Assembly: GCF_006094395.1 (NCBI RefSeq)
Contig: NZ_CP035291.1
Coordinates: 682,001-746,000, forward strand
Source of the DNA: Staphylococcus haemolyticus
GTDB taxonomy: Bacteria; Bacillota; Bacilli; Staphylococcales; Staphylococcaceae
Length of the DNA: 64,000 nt
Direction: 5' to 3'
Both the position numbers and the translations under genes were made by a program. Shown here in pieces: positions 26,879 through 34,793 of this stretch. The notes below the pieces were generated by a model. That model made no database searches. It saw nothing but the letters and a program-made list of their open reading frames with translations, and had not been told where the DNA came from. Each line of letters opens with the position of its first letter. Position 1 is the stretch's first letter.

Positions 26879-28003
26879 ATGAAAATTGCAATAATAGGTG
26901 CAGGTATAGGTGGTTTAACTGCTGGCGCACTTCTTTTAGAAAAAGGACATGACGTTTCTATATTTGAAAGACAATCAAATATAAGTGAGGTTGGTGCAGG
27001 TATAGGAATTGGTGATAATGTTATCAAGAAATTAGGTAAACATGACCTAGCTAAAGGAATTAAAAATGCTGGCCAGAACTTATCTGCAATGAATGTACTA
27101 GATGATAAAGGAAATATTTTGTCTGCAGTAAAATTAAAAGAGGCTACGTTGAATGTAACATTAGCGCGACAAACTTTGATTGAATTGATACAATCTTATG
27201 TTAATCCTCAATGCATTTATACTGACCATGATGTTATTAAGGTTGAGAACGTCGAACAACATACGATGGTTCACTTTTCTAATCATGCAAGTCAAAGTTT
27301 TGATTTATGTATAGGATCGGACGGACTTCATTCTGTTGTCAGACAAGCTATTCATCAGAATGCGAAGATACTTTATCAAGGGTATACGTGTTTTCGTGGC
27401 TTAGTGGATGATGCTGATCTACATAACATTGATATCGCTAGTGAATATTGGGGTAAACGAGGTCGAGTAGGGATAGTGCCACTTATTAACAACCAAGCTT
27501 ATTGGTTTATTACAATTAATGCGTCTGAAAAGGATCCCAAATATCAAACGTTTGAAAAACCACATCTACAAGCATATTTTAATAATTATCCTGAACCAGT
27601 ACGTCAAATTTTAGATAAGCAAAGTGAAACAGGTATTCAGAAGCATGATTTATATGATATGAAACCACTCAAATCATTTGTAAATCAACGTATTCTATTG
27701 TTAGGGGACGCAGCGCATGCAACGACGCCTAATATGGGTCAAGGTGCTGGACAAGCTATGGAAGATGCGATTGTACTAGTTAATTGTTTAGCAGAATATG
27801 ATATAGAAAAAGGATTAAAACGTTATGATAAATTAAGAGTTAAACATACTGCAAAAGTTATCAAACGCTCAAGAAAAATTGGTAAAATAGCGCAAAAAGA
27901 CAACAAATTAGTTATCTCACTACGCAATGGTGTAATGAAAAGAACACCAAACCGTTTGTTAAGCGGACAAACTAAATTCCTGTATAAAGCGAAGCATAAA
28001 TAA
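26879..28003 (+). CDS. FAD-dependent monooxygenase (UbiH/salicylate hydroxylase-like)
   Basis: Flavoprotein of 374 aa with the three classic motifs of class A flavin monooxygenases: GxGxxG (IIGAGIGGLTAGALL, residues 5-19), the DG motif (IGSDGLHSVVRQA, near 142-154) and the GD motif (LLLGDAAHATTPNMGQGAGQAMEDA, near 275-300). It would hydroxylate an aromatic or other small molecule using NAD(P)H and O2; the substrate is unknown. GAGGTGTA precedes ATG 26879. It is followed by a long bidirectional terminator. Confidence 0.86.
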   Translation: MKIAIIGAGIGGLTAGALLLEKGHDVSIFERQSNISEVGAGIGIGDNVIKKLGKHDLAKGIKNAGQNLSAMNVLDDKGNILSAVKLKEATLNVTLARQTLIELIQSYVNPQCIYTDHDVIKVENVEQHTMVHFSNHASQSFDLCIGSDGLHSVVRQAIHQNAKILYQGYTCFRGLVDDADLHNIDIASEYWGKRGRVGIVPLINNQAYWFITINASEKDPKYQTFEKPHLQAYFNNYPEPVRQILDKQSETGIQKHDLYDMKPLKSFVNQRILLLGDAAHATTPNMGQGAGQAMEDAIVLVNCLAEYDIEKGLKRYDKLRVKHTAKVIKRSRKIGKIAQKDNKLVISLRNGVMKRTPNRLLSGQTKFLYKAKHK

Positions 28004-28006
28004 AAT

Positions 28007-28087
28007 AAGACGGATACTGAAGACTAATTAAGCATATAAGTTAATGATTAATATGCTTAATAGTCTGTTTCAGTTTCCGTCTTTTTT
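28007..28087. terminator. Bidirectional terminator between convergent genes
   Basis: Long stem: AAGACGGA...ACTGAA...TTAAGCATAT pairs with ATATGCTTAA...TTCAGT...TCCGTCTT, then T residues (28082-28087). The minus-strand exit is also T-rich. Confidence 0.85.
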
Positions 28088-28097
28088 ACATTATAAA

Positions 28098-29054
28098 TTA
28101 TTTATTAACTATAAATTGTGGAGTTTCACCATTTAACTTTTTAATCGTATCATTTGCGACGATTTTAGACATCATATCTCTTGCTTCATATGTTGCGTTA
28201 CCAATATGAGGTGTGATAACTACATTATCTAGTGATTTCAAACCTTCTGTAATTTCAGGTTCAAATTCATATACATCTAATGCAGCACCTTCAATTTGTT
28301 TGTCTTCTAAAGCTTTTACTAAAGCTTCTTCATTAACTATTGGACCGCGACCAGCATTAATTAAATAGGCTGTAGATTTCATCAGTTTAAATTGTTCGGT
28401 ATCAATCATGTGATGTAAATCAGGATTATAAGCAGCATTGATTGTGATGAAGTCAGCATTTTCAAGTAAGGTATTTAGATCTACATATTTTGCACCAATT
28501 TCACGTTCTTTTTCTTTCTTTTGGTGAGGACCAGTATATAAGATATCCATATCAAAAGCTTTAGCACGCTTAGCTACTGCACTACCAATTTCACCTAAAC
28601 CGATTATGCCAATCGTTTTGCCAGACACTTCACGACCTCTAAAGAATAAAGGTGCCCATCCATCAAAACCTTGTGTTCGAGATAATTTATCTCCTTCGAC
28701 TATGCGACGCGCAACTGCTAAAACGAGTCCGAAAGTTAATTCAGCAGTTGAGGCTGTTGATGCTTTAGGTGTATTTGTTACATCAATATCTTTTTCACGT
28801 GCATATTTAACATCCACATTATTAAAGCCAGCACCATAGTTTGCAATGATTTTAAGGTTACTTGCACTATCAATCACTTCCTGATCAACATTCGTAGATA
28901 GAATGCTTATAAGCGCAGAAGCATCTTTGACACCTTCCATAAGTGTTGCTTTATCAATAATGCCTTCACCTTCATACATTTCTACTTCAAAGTGTTCTTT
29001 AAGTAAATTTAATCCTACTTCTGGAATTGCACCTGCTATATAAACTTTTTCCAT
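28098..29054 (-). CDS. D-2-hydroxyacid dehydrogenase (glycerate/glyoxylate reductase type)
   Basis: NAD(P)-dependent enzyme of 318 aa. The Rossmann motif is GKTIGIIGLGEIGSAVAKRAKAF (near 144-166). Catalytic residues are Arg in NAGRGPIVNEE (near 232), Glu in the YEFEPEI region and His in VVITPHIGNAT (near 283). The family reduces glyoxylate, hydroxypyruvate or other 2-keto acids. ATG 29054 is 8 nt behind AAGGAG; an in-frame GTG at 29063 overlaps that site. It is monocistronic. Confidence 0.88.
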   Translation of the reverse strand: MEKVYIAGAIPEVGLNLLKEHFEVEMYEGEGIIDKATLMEGVKDASALISILSTNVDQEVIDSASNLKIIANYGAGFNNVDVKYAREKDIDVTNTPKASTASTAELTFGLVLAVARRIVEGDKLSRTQGFDGWAPLFFRGREVSGKTIGIIGLGEIGSAVAKRAKAFDMDILYTGPHQKKEKEREIGAKYVDLNTLLENADFITINAAYNPDLHHMIDTEQFKLMKSTAYLINAGRGPIVNEEALVKALEDKQIEGAALDVYEFEPEITEGLKSLDNVVITPHIGNATYEARDMMSKIVANDTIKKLNGETPQFIVNK

Positions 29055-29135
29055 TAAGCTCACTCCTTATCAATAATCTCTCTTTAAGTATAATAAAAGG
29101 AGAAAACGTATACAAATGTAATTCATACAATTTTA

Positions 29136-29447
29136 TTAGATCATTTTAAGACCGATTACAGAGAAGAGTATCAAGAAAATAAAAATGATACGGCTAAAAT
29201 GTGTTGATTCTTTGTAAAATAACATACCTACAATAGCTCCTCCGGCTGTGCCAATACCAGTCCATATAGCATATGCTGTTCCCATTGGAATTGTTGTCAT
29301 AGCTAATTTTAAAAAACTAAAACTAAAAATAAACGTAATTGCCATTAAAACAATATAAAATTTTTGTTTTGAGCGTGCATATTGGTTTAACCATATGACG
29401 CCAAGTACCTCTAATAATCCTGCAATGAGTAAATATAGCCATGACAT
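29136..29447 (-). CDS. SMR-family exporter, second subunit of a pair
   Basis: Four-helix small multidrug resistance protein of 103 aa. The membrane-embedded Glu is in LLIAGLLEVLGVIWL (residue 13), and the loop-3 signature is IPMGTAYAIWTGIGTAGG. It starts at ATG 29447 behind GGAGGAATG, not at the longer frame beginning inside the upstream gene. It follows the first SMR gene by 1 nt, so the two probably form an antiparallel heterodimer of the YkkCD/EbrAB type that exports cations such as guanidinium or quaternary ammonium compounds. Confidence 0.85.
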   Translation of the reverse strand: MSWLYLLIAGLLEVLGVIWLNQYARSKQKFYIVLMAITFIFSFSFLKLAMTTIPMGTAYAIWTGIGTAGGAIVGMLFYKESTHFSRIIFIFLILFSVIGLKMI

Positions 29448-29448
29448 A

Positions 29449-29778
29449 TTACATTCCTCCCTTAGGTGAGTCATTCGTTGACAGTTTAAGTCCAATAATA
29501 CCAACTAGTAACAGAAGCAGTAATACAACTTTCATTATTGTAAATGGTTCTCCAAAGAAAAGCATATCTGCAATAACTGTACCAGCAGCTCCTATTCCCA
29601 CAAATACTGCATAAACTGTACCGACTGGAAGTTGTTTAGAGGCGGAAATCATCAAGTAGAAGCTTAGTGCAATAAAAACTAATGTAAATAACCAAGTTAC
29701 AAAGTTATGGGCATTATTTAATCCGATTACCCAAATAACTTCAATTAGGCCAGCTAAGATGACTTTAAGCCATTGCAT
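29449..29778 (-). CDS. SMR-family exporter, first subunit of a pair
   Basis: Four-helix protein of 109 aa. The essential Glu is in ILAGLIEVIWVIGL (residue 14), and LPVGTVYAVFVGIGAAG resembles the guanidinium-exporter (Gdx/SugE) branch. AAGGAG precedes ATG 29778. It is the first gene of the minus-strand SMR pair. No guanidine-I riboswitch core was seen in the short leader, so the substrate remains open: guanidinium, betaine-like or biocide cations are all possible. Confidence 0.85.
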   Translation of the reverse strand: MQWLKVILAGLIEVIWVIGLNNAHNFVTWLFTLVFIALSFYLMISASKQLPVGTVYAVFVGIGAAGTVIADMLFFGEPFTIMKVVLLLLLLVGIIGLKLSTNDSPKGGM

Positions 29779-29857
29779 ACCTTCACACTCCTTATAAAAT
29801 AAAGACTAATATGCTTATTCTCTCAAAGCGTTACTTTTAATTCAATTTGTAAAACTT

Positions 29858-29970
29858 AAAAAAAGAGCCAGAACAGAATTCTTTTTGAATTCCATGTCTT
29901 AGCTCTTCAAGGGTGATTTGAACTGAAAAAGCTTGGTTAAAAGCGACTTCACAGCCCAGTCAGCTTATGC
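29858..29970 (-). repeat. Dispersed intergenic repeat, copy in minus orientation
   Basis: Read on the minus strand it contains AAGCTGACTG near its start and ends in a hairpin, GAGCTAAGACATGGAATTC / GAATTCTGTTCTGGCTC followed by seven T. It lies after the CHAP gene (minus strand) and before the SMR pair, where it can terminate CHAP transcription. Confidence 0.6.
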
Positions 29971-30044
29971 GAATTTACAATGTAGCTCTATAGTTTAATG
30001 TTATTCTATATTTCTGATTAGCATCATTTAAGCTTTATTTAAAA

Positions 30045-30692
30045 TTATGACAAATGGATGTAGTTATAAGAACTAGCTTGGCTAGCTGAAATTGTACGTG
30101 TATCTTTCACATATGGTCCACCAGAATAATTCATTTCAGAAACAGTTACTGAACCATTGCTACCAACACTTTCTACATACGCAACATGTCCATAAGAACC
30201 TTCAGATGTTTGAAGAATTGAACCTTTTTCTGGAGTATTATTTACAGTGTACCCAGCTGCTGATGCTGCACTCGCCCAGTTATTAGCATTTCCCCAAGTA
30301 CTACCGATTTTACCACCAACTCTGTCATATACATACCAAGTACATTGGCCGGCTGTGTATAAATTACCTGATGTAGAAGATGTAGTTTGAGTTGAAGAAG
30401 AAGTAGTTGTAGAAGAACTACTAGATGACGAACTTCCATCTGATGTTGTTGAAGTTGTAGTGCTTTGATTATAGTTAAAAGATTGTTGTTTAAATTGAGG
30501 TTGTTGATAACCTTGTCCTTGTTGATGGCTAAATTGCATATTTTGACCATGTGGACCTTGTTGTCCGAATTGATTATGTTGTGGTGCTGGATTGTGATTA
30601 TATTCTGCAGCATCTGCATGGTTAGCATTTAATCCTAATGATGATACACCAATGCCTGCTGTTAAAGTTGAAATTGTAATAATTTTTTTCAT
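30045..30692 (-). CDS. Secreted CHAP-domain wall hydrolase (SsaA-like)
   Basis: Secreted protein of 215 aa: Sec signal peptide ([20 protein letters not shown], cleavage near NHADA-AE), a Gln/His-rich then Ser/Thr-rich linker (about 30-105), and a C-terminal CHAP domain (about 110-215). The catalytic Cys is in [16 protein letters not shown] and the His in [12 protein letters not shown] enzymes cut peptidoglycan as amidases or D-Ala-Gly endopeptidases. ATG 30692 lies 11 nt behind GGGAGG; the TTG 18 nt earlier is rejected. The upstream sequence shares a conserved block with ssaA and carries a near-match WalR site. Confidence 0.88.
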   Translation of the reverse strand: MKKIITISTLTAGIGVSSLGLNANHADAAEYNHNPAPQHNQFGQQGPHGQNMQFSHQQGQGYQQPQFKQQSFNYNQSTTTSTTSDGSSSSSSSSTTTSSSTQTTSSTSGNLYTAGQCTWYVYDRVGGKIGSTWGNANNWASAASAAGYTVNNTPEKGSILQTSEGSYGHVAYVESVGSNGSVTVSEMNYSGGPYVKDTRTISASQASSYNYIHLS

Positions 30693-30829
30693 AGTAAAAA
30701 GTCCTCCCAAAATTTGTATTCAACAATAGGTTAAAAATAGCGATATGTTGAATAGACTTCGAATTTGTATTTTTTGCCGCTCCCAACGACAAGTCATACT
30801 TTATCAGATTCTATTAGCACTGTGTGCAA

Positions 30830-30846
30830 TGTTACGGTTTCGTAAA
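30830..30846 (+). promoter_or_regulatory. Near-match WalR (YycF) box before CHAP gene
   Basis: TGTTAC-N5-CGTAAA differs at one position from the WalR consensus TGTWAH-N5-TGTWAH. It sits at the same distance from a conserved AACGACAAG...CATACTTTATCAGA promoter block as the perfect box before ssaA. Confidence 0.5.
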
Positions 30847-31009
30847 TGAAATACAAAAACCTTGAACAACTCCGTAATAAAGAGTAGTTCAAGGTTACGT
30901 ACTGTAATATAGCTTGAATTATGCATGAATACTACATTAATCTTATATTTAGTTAGTGTTAACAAATGATTATTATTACAACCCTTTGTAATATTAGATG
31001 CTGTACAAC

Positions 31010-31438
31010 TTATTTGAAGAAACGAATTGATAAAGGCACTACATATTCTTTTCCACCAAAATATTTAACGCATGCAACGATATGAAAAACTACATATAGG
31101 ATAGAAAGTACAATTAATAGTAATGAAAGAACAAATAGTAATATTGTAGCGATAATGATCGCTGCTTCATTATTAACTACATATATGAAAAATACAGGTA
31201 CCATACATATACCAACAACAAAGTTCCAAATTAAATAAGAAATAAGCATGTTGAAGTAGTTCTTTCCAGCTTTATCAACTAATCGTGATTCATTGCGCTT
31301 GATAGCCCAAATAATAATTGGACCTATTACAGAAGTGAAGAACCCCAATAGGAAGATCAACATAGACATTAATCGGGCATCATCTTCATTATCTCTCTTT
31401 ACCGTAGAGTCTTGTGATTGCTCATAATAATCCGACAT
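31010..31438 (-). CDS. DUF4870-type membrane protein
   Basis: A 142-aa protein with a polar acidic N-terminus (residues 1-22, including DSTVKRDNEDDARL) and four hydrophobic segments. The pattern GPIIIWAIKRNESRLVDKAGKNYFNMLISY matches the DUF4870/Tic20-like family of small membrane proteins of unknown function. The minus strand has GAGAGGAG before ATG 31438. It stands alone, divergent from the opine dehydrogenase gene across a 411-nt gap. Confidence 0.75.
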   Translation of the reverse strand: MSDYYEQSQDSTVKRDNEDDARLMSMLIFLLGFFTSVIGPIIIWAIKRNESRLVDKAGKNYFNMLISYLIWNFVVGICMVPVFFIYVVNNEAAIIIATILLFVLSLLLIVLSILYVVFHIVACVKYFGGKEYVVPLSIRFFK

Positions 31439-31849
31439 AATAATACTCCTCTCAATTAAAAAAGTTATGTTTCATAATTAATATAACAAAGTTACTTAAA
31501 AAAGATTAGTTAATTTTAAAATTAATATAAATAATTGAGTTGTGTTTAATTTTTGTAAAATAGGATATAGTTTAGCGTTGTATAAAAATTGACTATTAAT
31601 GATACTAGTATAAGTCATTATTAGGATATGGCATTAGCTGACTGAATAGAAATAATGTTGATTTAAGATTTATATTTATTCTAGCCAACTTTGCCCGGGA
31701 GCGGGATTTAAATATGATTATTTTAATAAATGGTTGTATTTAAGGATATTAAGAAATCTATTTACATTTATTAGATTTCTAACCTGCTCCCTTTATTTTT
31801 AAATGAAAAAGCAGAGACGCTTATTTGATTAAGAAAGGAAGTTATAACT
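31439..31849. other. 411-nt divergent gap with repeat copy
   Basis: Between the DUF4870 gene and the opine dehydrogenase gene. A possible -35 TTGACT (31589-31594) lies in the middle. From 31628 a copy of the dispersed repeat occupies most of the remaining space, leaving about 55 nt before the dehydrogenase start. The repeat hairpin therefore lies either in the 5' leader of that gene or just upstream of its promoter. Confidence 0.55.
31628..31795 (+). repeat. Dispersed intergenic repeat, copy upstream of opine dehydrogenase
   Basis: Contains TTAGCTGACTGAAT and CTAGCCAACTTTGCCC, then the arms GGGAGCGGG (31697-31705) / CCTGCTCCC (31783-31791) with an inner hairpin AGAAATCTA / TAGATTTCT. Unlike the other copies it is not downstream of any gene end in its own orientation. 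Confidence 0.6.
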
Positions 31850-32920
31850 ATGAAAATAGCGGTAGTAGGATCAGGTAATGGTGCAGTTACAGCGGCAGTA
31901 GATATGGTAAATCAAGGACATGATGTGAAATTGTATTGTCGAAATTCATCCATTAAAAAATTTAATAACGCATTAGAAAAGGGTGGATTTGATTTTAATA
32001 ATGAAGGTGCAGAATCATTTGTACCATTTACAGAAATAAGTGATGACATTGAATATGTATTGAAAGATGCTGAGATAATTCAAGTTATCATTCCATCATC
32101 ATATATTGAATACTATGCGGAAATTATGGCTGAGCATGTAACAAGTGATCAACTTATTTTCTTCAATATTGCAGCTGCCATGGCATCAATTCGATTTATT
32201 AACGTACTTGAAGATAAACATATTGAGGTAGAGCCGAAGTTTGCTGAAGCTAATACACTTACTTACGGTACGCGCGTTGACTTTGAAAATGCACGCGTAG
32301 ATTTATCATTGAATGTACGTAAAGTATTCTTTTCTACATATAATAAGAAGGAACTTAGTGACAGTTTTGAAAAGGTAAGTCAAATATATCCGTATCTTGT
32401 TAAAGAAGAAAATCTATGGAAGACAAATTTAGAAAACGGAAACCCAGAGGTTCATCCTGGTCCAACGTTATTAAATGTAGGAAGAATTGATTATGCTGAT
32501 TCATTTGCCCTCTATAAAGAAGGTATTACGAAGCACACAGTAAGATTATTACATGCAATTGAGTTGGAACGTTTAACATTAGGCCGTAAATTAGGATTTG
32601 AACTTTTAACAGCCAAAGAAGCACGTATTCAAAGAGGTTATTTAGAACGTAAAGACGAAGATGAACCATTAAATCGTTTATTTAATACAAGTCCTGTGTT
32701 TTCTCAAATACCAGGGCCTAATTCAGTACAAAATCGTTATTTAACTGAAGATATAGCATATGGACTTGTACTATGGTCAAGTTTAGGGCGTGCAATTGAT
32801 GTTGAAACGCCTAATATAGATGCAGTTATCATGATTGCATCAACAATTTTAGAACGTGACTTTTTCGATGAAGGTCTAAAAGTAGAAGAACTTGGTTTAG
32901 AAAAACTCGGTTTAGAATAA
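31850..32920 (+). CDS. NAD(P)-dependent opine dehydrogenase-like protein
   Basis: Soluble protein of 356 aa. The N-terminal Rossmann domain begins MKIAVVGSGNGAVTAAVDMVNQGH, and the C-terminal opine dehydrogenase domain starts near residue 190 with NPEVHPGPTLLNVGRID, which contains the catalytic-type His of the octopine/nopaline dehydrogenase family. Such enzymes join, or split, an amino acid and a 2-keto acid. It is not part of a metallophore (cnt) cluster: no CntL/CntK-like genes are nearby. It precedes an NhaC-type antiporter gene by about 110 nt on the same strand. AAAGGAAG precedes ATG 31850. Direction of reaction and substrate are unknown. Confidence 0.8.
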   Translation: MKIAVVGSGNGAVTAAVDMVNQGHDVKLYCRNSSIKKFNNALEKGGFDFNNEGAESFVPFTEISDDIEYVLKDAEIIQVIIPSSYIEYYAEIMAEHVTSDQLIFFNIAAAMASIRFINVLEDKHIEVEPKFAEANTLTYGTRVDFENARVDLSLNVRKVFFSTYNKKELSDSFEKVSQIYPYLVKEENLWKTNLENGNPEVHPGPTLLNVGRIDYADSFALYKEGITKHTVRLLHAIELERLTLGRKLGFELLTAKEARIQRGYLERKDEDEPLNRLFNTSPVFSQIPGPNSVQNRYLTEDIAYGLVLWSSLGRAIDVETPNIDAVIMIASTILERDFFDEGLKVEELGLEKLGLE

Positions 32921-33032
32921 TTAACAAATTTAAAATACTATAAATAAATCTTTAATAAACATTCTATTTATGATTAAACGTACATCTAACTATGAAAAGA
33001 GGTAATTAATTAAAAGGAAAAGAGGAATGTGT

Positions 33033-34439
33033 ATGAAAAGACAGCCATCATTTTTGGAAGCAATATCTACAATTATCGTAATGGTTATTGTCGTGACACT
33101 AGGCTTTATAAAATTTAATATTCCAATTCAGGTACTGTTACTCATATCATCTGCATATGCAGCTTTGATAGCTTGGCGAGTAGGCTTAAAATGGAAAGAT
33201 TTAGAAGAGGGGATCACTCGAAGATTAACGACAGCTATGCCTGCAATATTTATTATACTAGCTGTAGGTATAATAGTTGGGAGTTGGATGTATTCTGGAA
33301 CTGTTCCAGCTTTAATATACTACGGTCTAAAGTTTTTAAATCCACATTACTTTTTAGTTTCTGCCTTTTTAATATCGGCTATTAGTAGTTTAGCAACTGG
33401 GACAGCCTGGGGATCAGCTTCAACAGCTGGTATTGCGTTGATATCAATTGCGCATCAGTTGAATATCGATATGGGTATGGCAGCAGGTGCTATTATCGCA
33501 GGTGCGGTCTTTGGTGATAAAATGTCACCATTATCAGATACAACTAACTTAGCTGCTTTAGTAACTAAGGTAAACATTTTTTCTCATATCAGATCAATGA
33601 TGTGGACAACGATACCTGCTTCAATTATTGGACTAATAGTTTGGTTCTTTGCAGGTTTAACTTCAAAAGGTTCAGTGAATACGAAACAAATTAATAAGTT
33701 ACTGAATGAACTTGATGGTATCTATAATATAAATATTTGGGTGTGGGTGCCGTTATTAGTCATAATCATATGTTTAGTTTGTAACGTATCTACTGTACCA
33801 TCTATGTTAGCATCAAGTTTAAGTGCAGTTATTATTGGAACATTAAATAATCATTTTAATATAGTTGATGGTTTTAAAGCTATGTTTAACGGATTTACAC
33901 CTGCGATGACTGGACAATCCAATCTTTCTACCAATGCAACATCGCTATTAGAACAAGGTGGAATGATGAGTATGACAGAGATACTAGTGACAATATTTTG
34001 TGGGTATGCATTTGCAGGTATTGTTGAAGTATCGGGATGTTTAGATGTCATGTTAAAAACGGTTTCTAAAGGTATACATTCAGTTGGAACACTTATTTTA
34101 ATAACAGTCATTTGCTGTTTAATGTTAGTATTTGCAGCTGGAGTAGCATCTATAGTAATTATTATGGTGGGTGTCTTAATGAAAGACATGTTTGTTAGTA
34201 GGAATTTAGATAAATCAAATTTATCAAGAACTTTAGAAGATTCAAGTACGATGGTGTTGCCGTTAATACCATGGGGAACTTCAGGCATATACTACACGCA
34301 ACAACTGGGAGTATCAGTAGATCAATTCTTTATTTGGACAGTTCCATGCTACTTGTGTGCAGTATTAGCAATTATTTACGGCTTTACCGGAATTGGTATT
34401 CGTAAATTAGACAACAAAAGTTATGTAAAAAATTCGTAA
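33033..34439 (+). CDS. NhaC-family Na+/H+ antiporter
   Basis: Membrane transporter of 468 aa with about 11 segments. NhaC-type motifs include the GTAWGSASTAGIA segment (near 122), the AGAVFGDKMSPLSDTTNLA stretch (near 155-175) and LPLIPWGTSGIYYTQ (near 410). The family exchanges Na+ for H+; relatives swap malate for lactate or carry other organic acids. AGAGGA at 33021-33026 favours ATG 33033 over ATG 33027. It follows the opine dehydrogenase gene and may be cotranscribed. Its natural terminator has been split by an insertion sequence. Confidence 0.86.
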   Translation: MKRQPSFLEAISTIIVMVIVVTLGFIKFNIPIQVLLLISSAYAALIAWRVGLKWKDLEEGITRRLTTAMPAIFIILAVGIIVGSWMYSGTVPALIYYGLKFLNPHYFLVSAFLISAISSLATGTAWGSASTAGIALISIAHQLNIDMGMAAGAIIAGAVFGDKMSPLSDTTNLAALVTKVNIFSHIRSMMWTTIPASIIGLIVWFFAGLTSKGSVNTKQINKLLNELDGIYNINIWVWVPLLVIIICLVCNVSTVPSMLASSLSAVIIGTLNNHFNIVDGFKAMFNGFTPAMTGQSNLSTNATSLLEQGGMMSMTEILVTIFCGYAFAGIVEVSGCLDVMLKTVSKGIHSVGTLILITVICCLMLVFAAGVASIVIIMVGVLMKDMFVSRNLDKSNLSRTLEDSSTMVLPLIPWGTSGIYYTQQLGVSVDQFFIWTVPCYLCAVLAIIYGFTGIGIRKLDNKSYVKNS

Positions 34440-34692
34440 AAATATGTTTAATTAATTGTGAAAAGGATATATTTAAGTATGTTAAAACATTACCTAGATA
34501 TTTTTGTAGCGATGATATTTGATGCTATAAAGTTTTAACTGTAAAATATCCTCAAAATATTTAACAGTAGTGGGTTCAATTTTTGTAGCGAGAATTGGAT
34601 CCATGAACGATGGACAAACGAATTTATTATCAACAATTATGTAGTAATAGATATAACAAATCAAGAAAGAATGAATTTGTTCGAAATAGATT

Positions 34693-34706
34693 AAGATTGG
34701 AAAGTA
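34693..34706 (+). terminator. Left arm of an IS-split terminator
   Basis: AAGATTGGAAAGTA here is perfectly complementary to TACTTTCCAATCTT at 36211-36224, followed by five more T. The two arms are now about 1.5 kb apart because of the inserted element. Removing the IS and one target copy restores a 14-bp stem with an 8-nt loop. Confidence 0.85.
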
Positions 34707-34710
34707 TTGA

Positions 34711-34718
34711 TTATTACT
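34711..34718. repeat. Target-site duplication, left copy
   Basis: TTATTACT, identical to 36207-36214, the 8-bp direct repeat usual for ISL3-family insertion. Confidence 0.9.
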
Positions 34719-34755
34719 GGCTCTACGTCAAATCGGACTGATGAGTCCAAATATT

Positions 34756-34793
34756 GAGATTAAGCAACTTTAAGTTGTTTAATCTCTTTTTTT
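34756..34793 (+). terminator. Plus-strand terminator inside the IS left end
   Basis: GAGATTAAGCAACTT (34756-34770) pairs with AAGTTGTTTAATCTC (34772-34786) and seven T follow on the + strand. It overlaps the transposase stop region and faces transcription arriving from the nhaC-type gene. Confidence 0.8.

Larger units (their letters stand above)
34440..34718. other. Region between nhaC-type gene and IS element
   Basis: 279 nt without a convincing gene. TTTTTGTAGCGA occurs twice (about 34500 and 34580). The last 26 nt are the left arm and loop of a terminator interrupted by the IS. Confidence 0.5.

Noticed and set aside
29779-29860. Guanidine-I (ykkC) riboswitch before the SMR pair
   Set aside because: The leader is short and none of the conserved riboswitch core motifs was seen.
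30242-30628. Long open frame on the minus strand within the CHAP gene (128 aa)
   Set aside because: It is the shifted frame of the Gln/Ser-rich CHAP gene; it lacks a ribosome site, and low-complexity codons keep the alternative frame open.
31850-32920. Staphylopine dehydrogenase CntM
   Set aside because: No cntK, cntL or cnt transporter genes are adjacent and the partner is an NhaC-type antiporter.
34440-34718. Gene remnant between the nhaC-type gene and the IS
   Set aside because: Short open stretches of 20-40 codons have no start, ribosome site or recognisable similarity.
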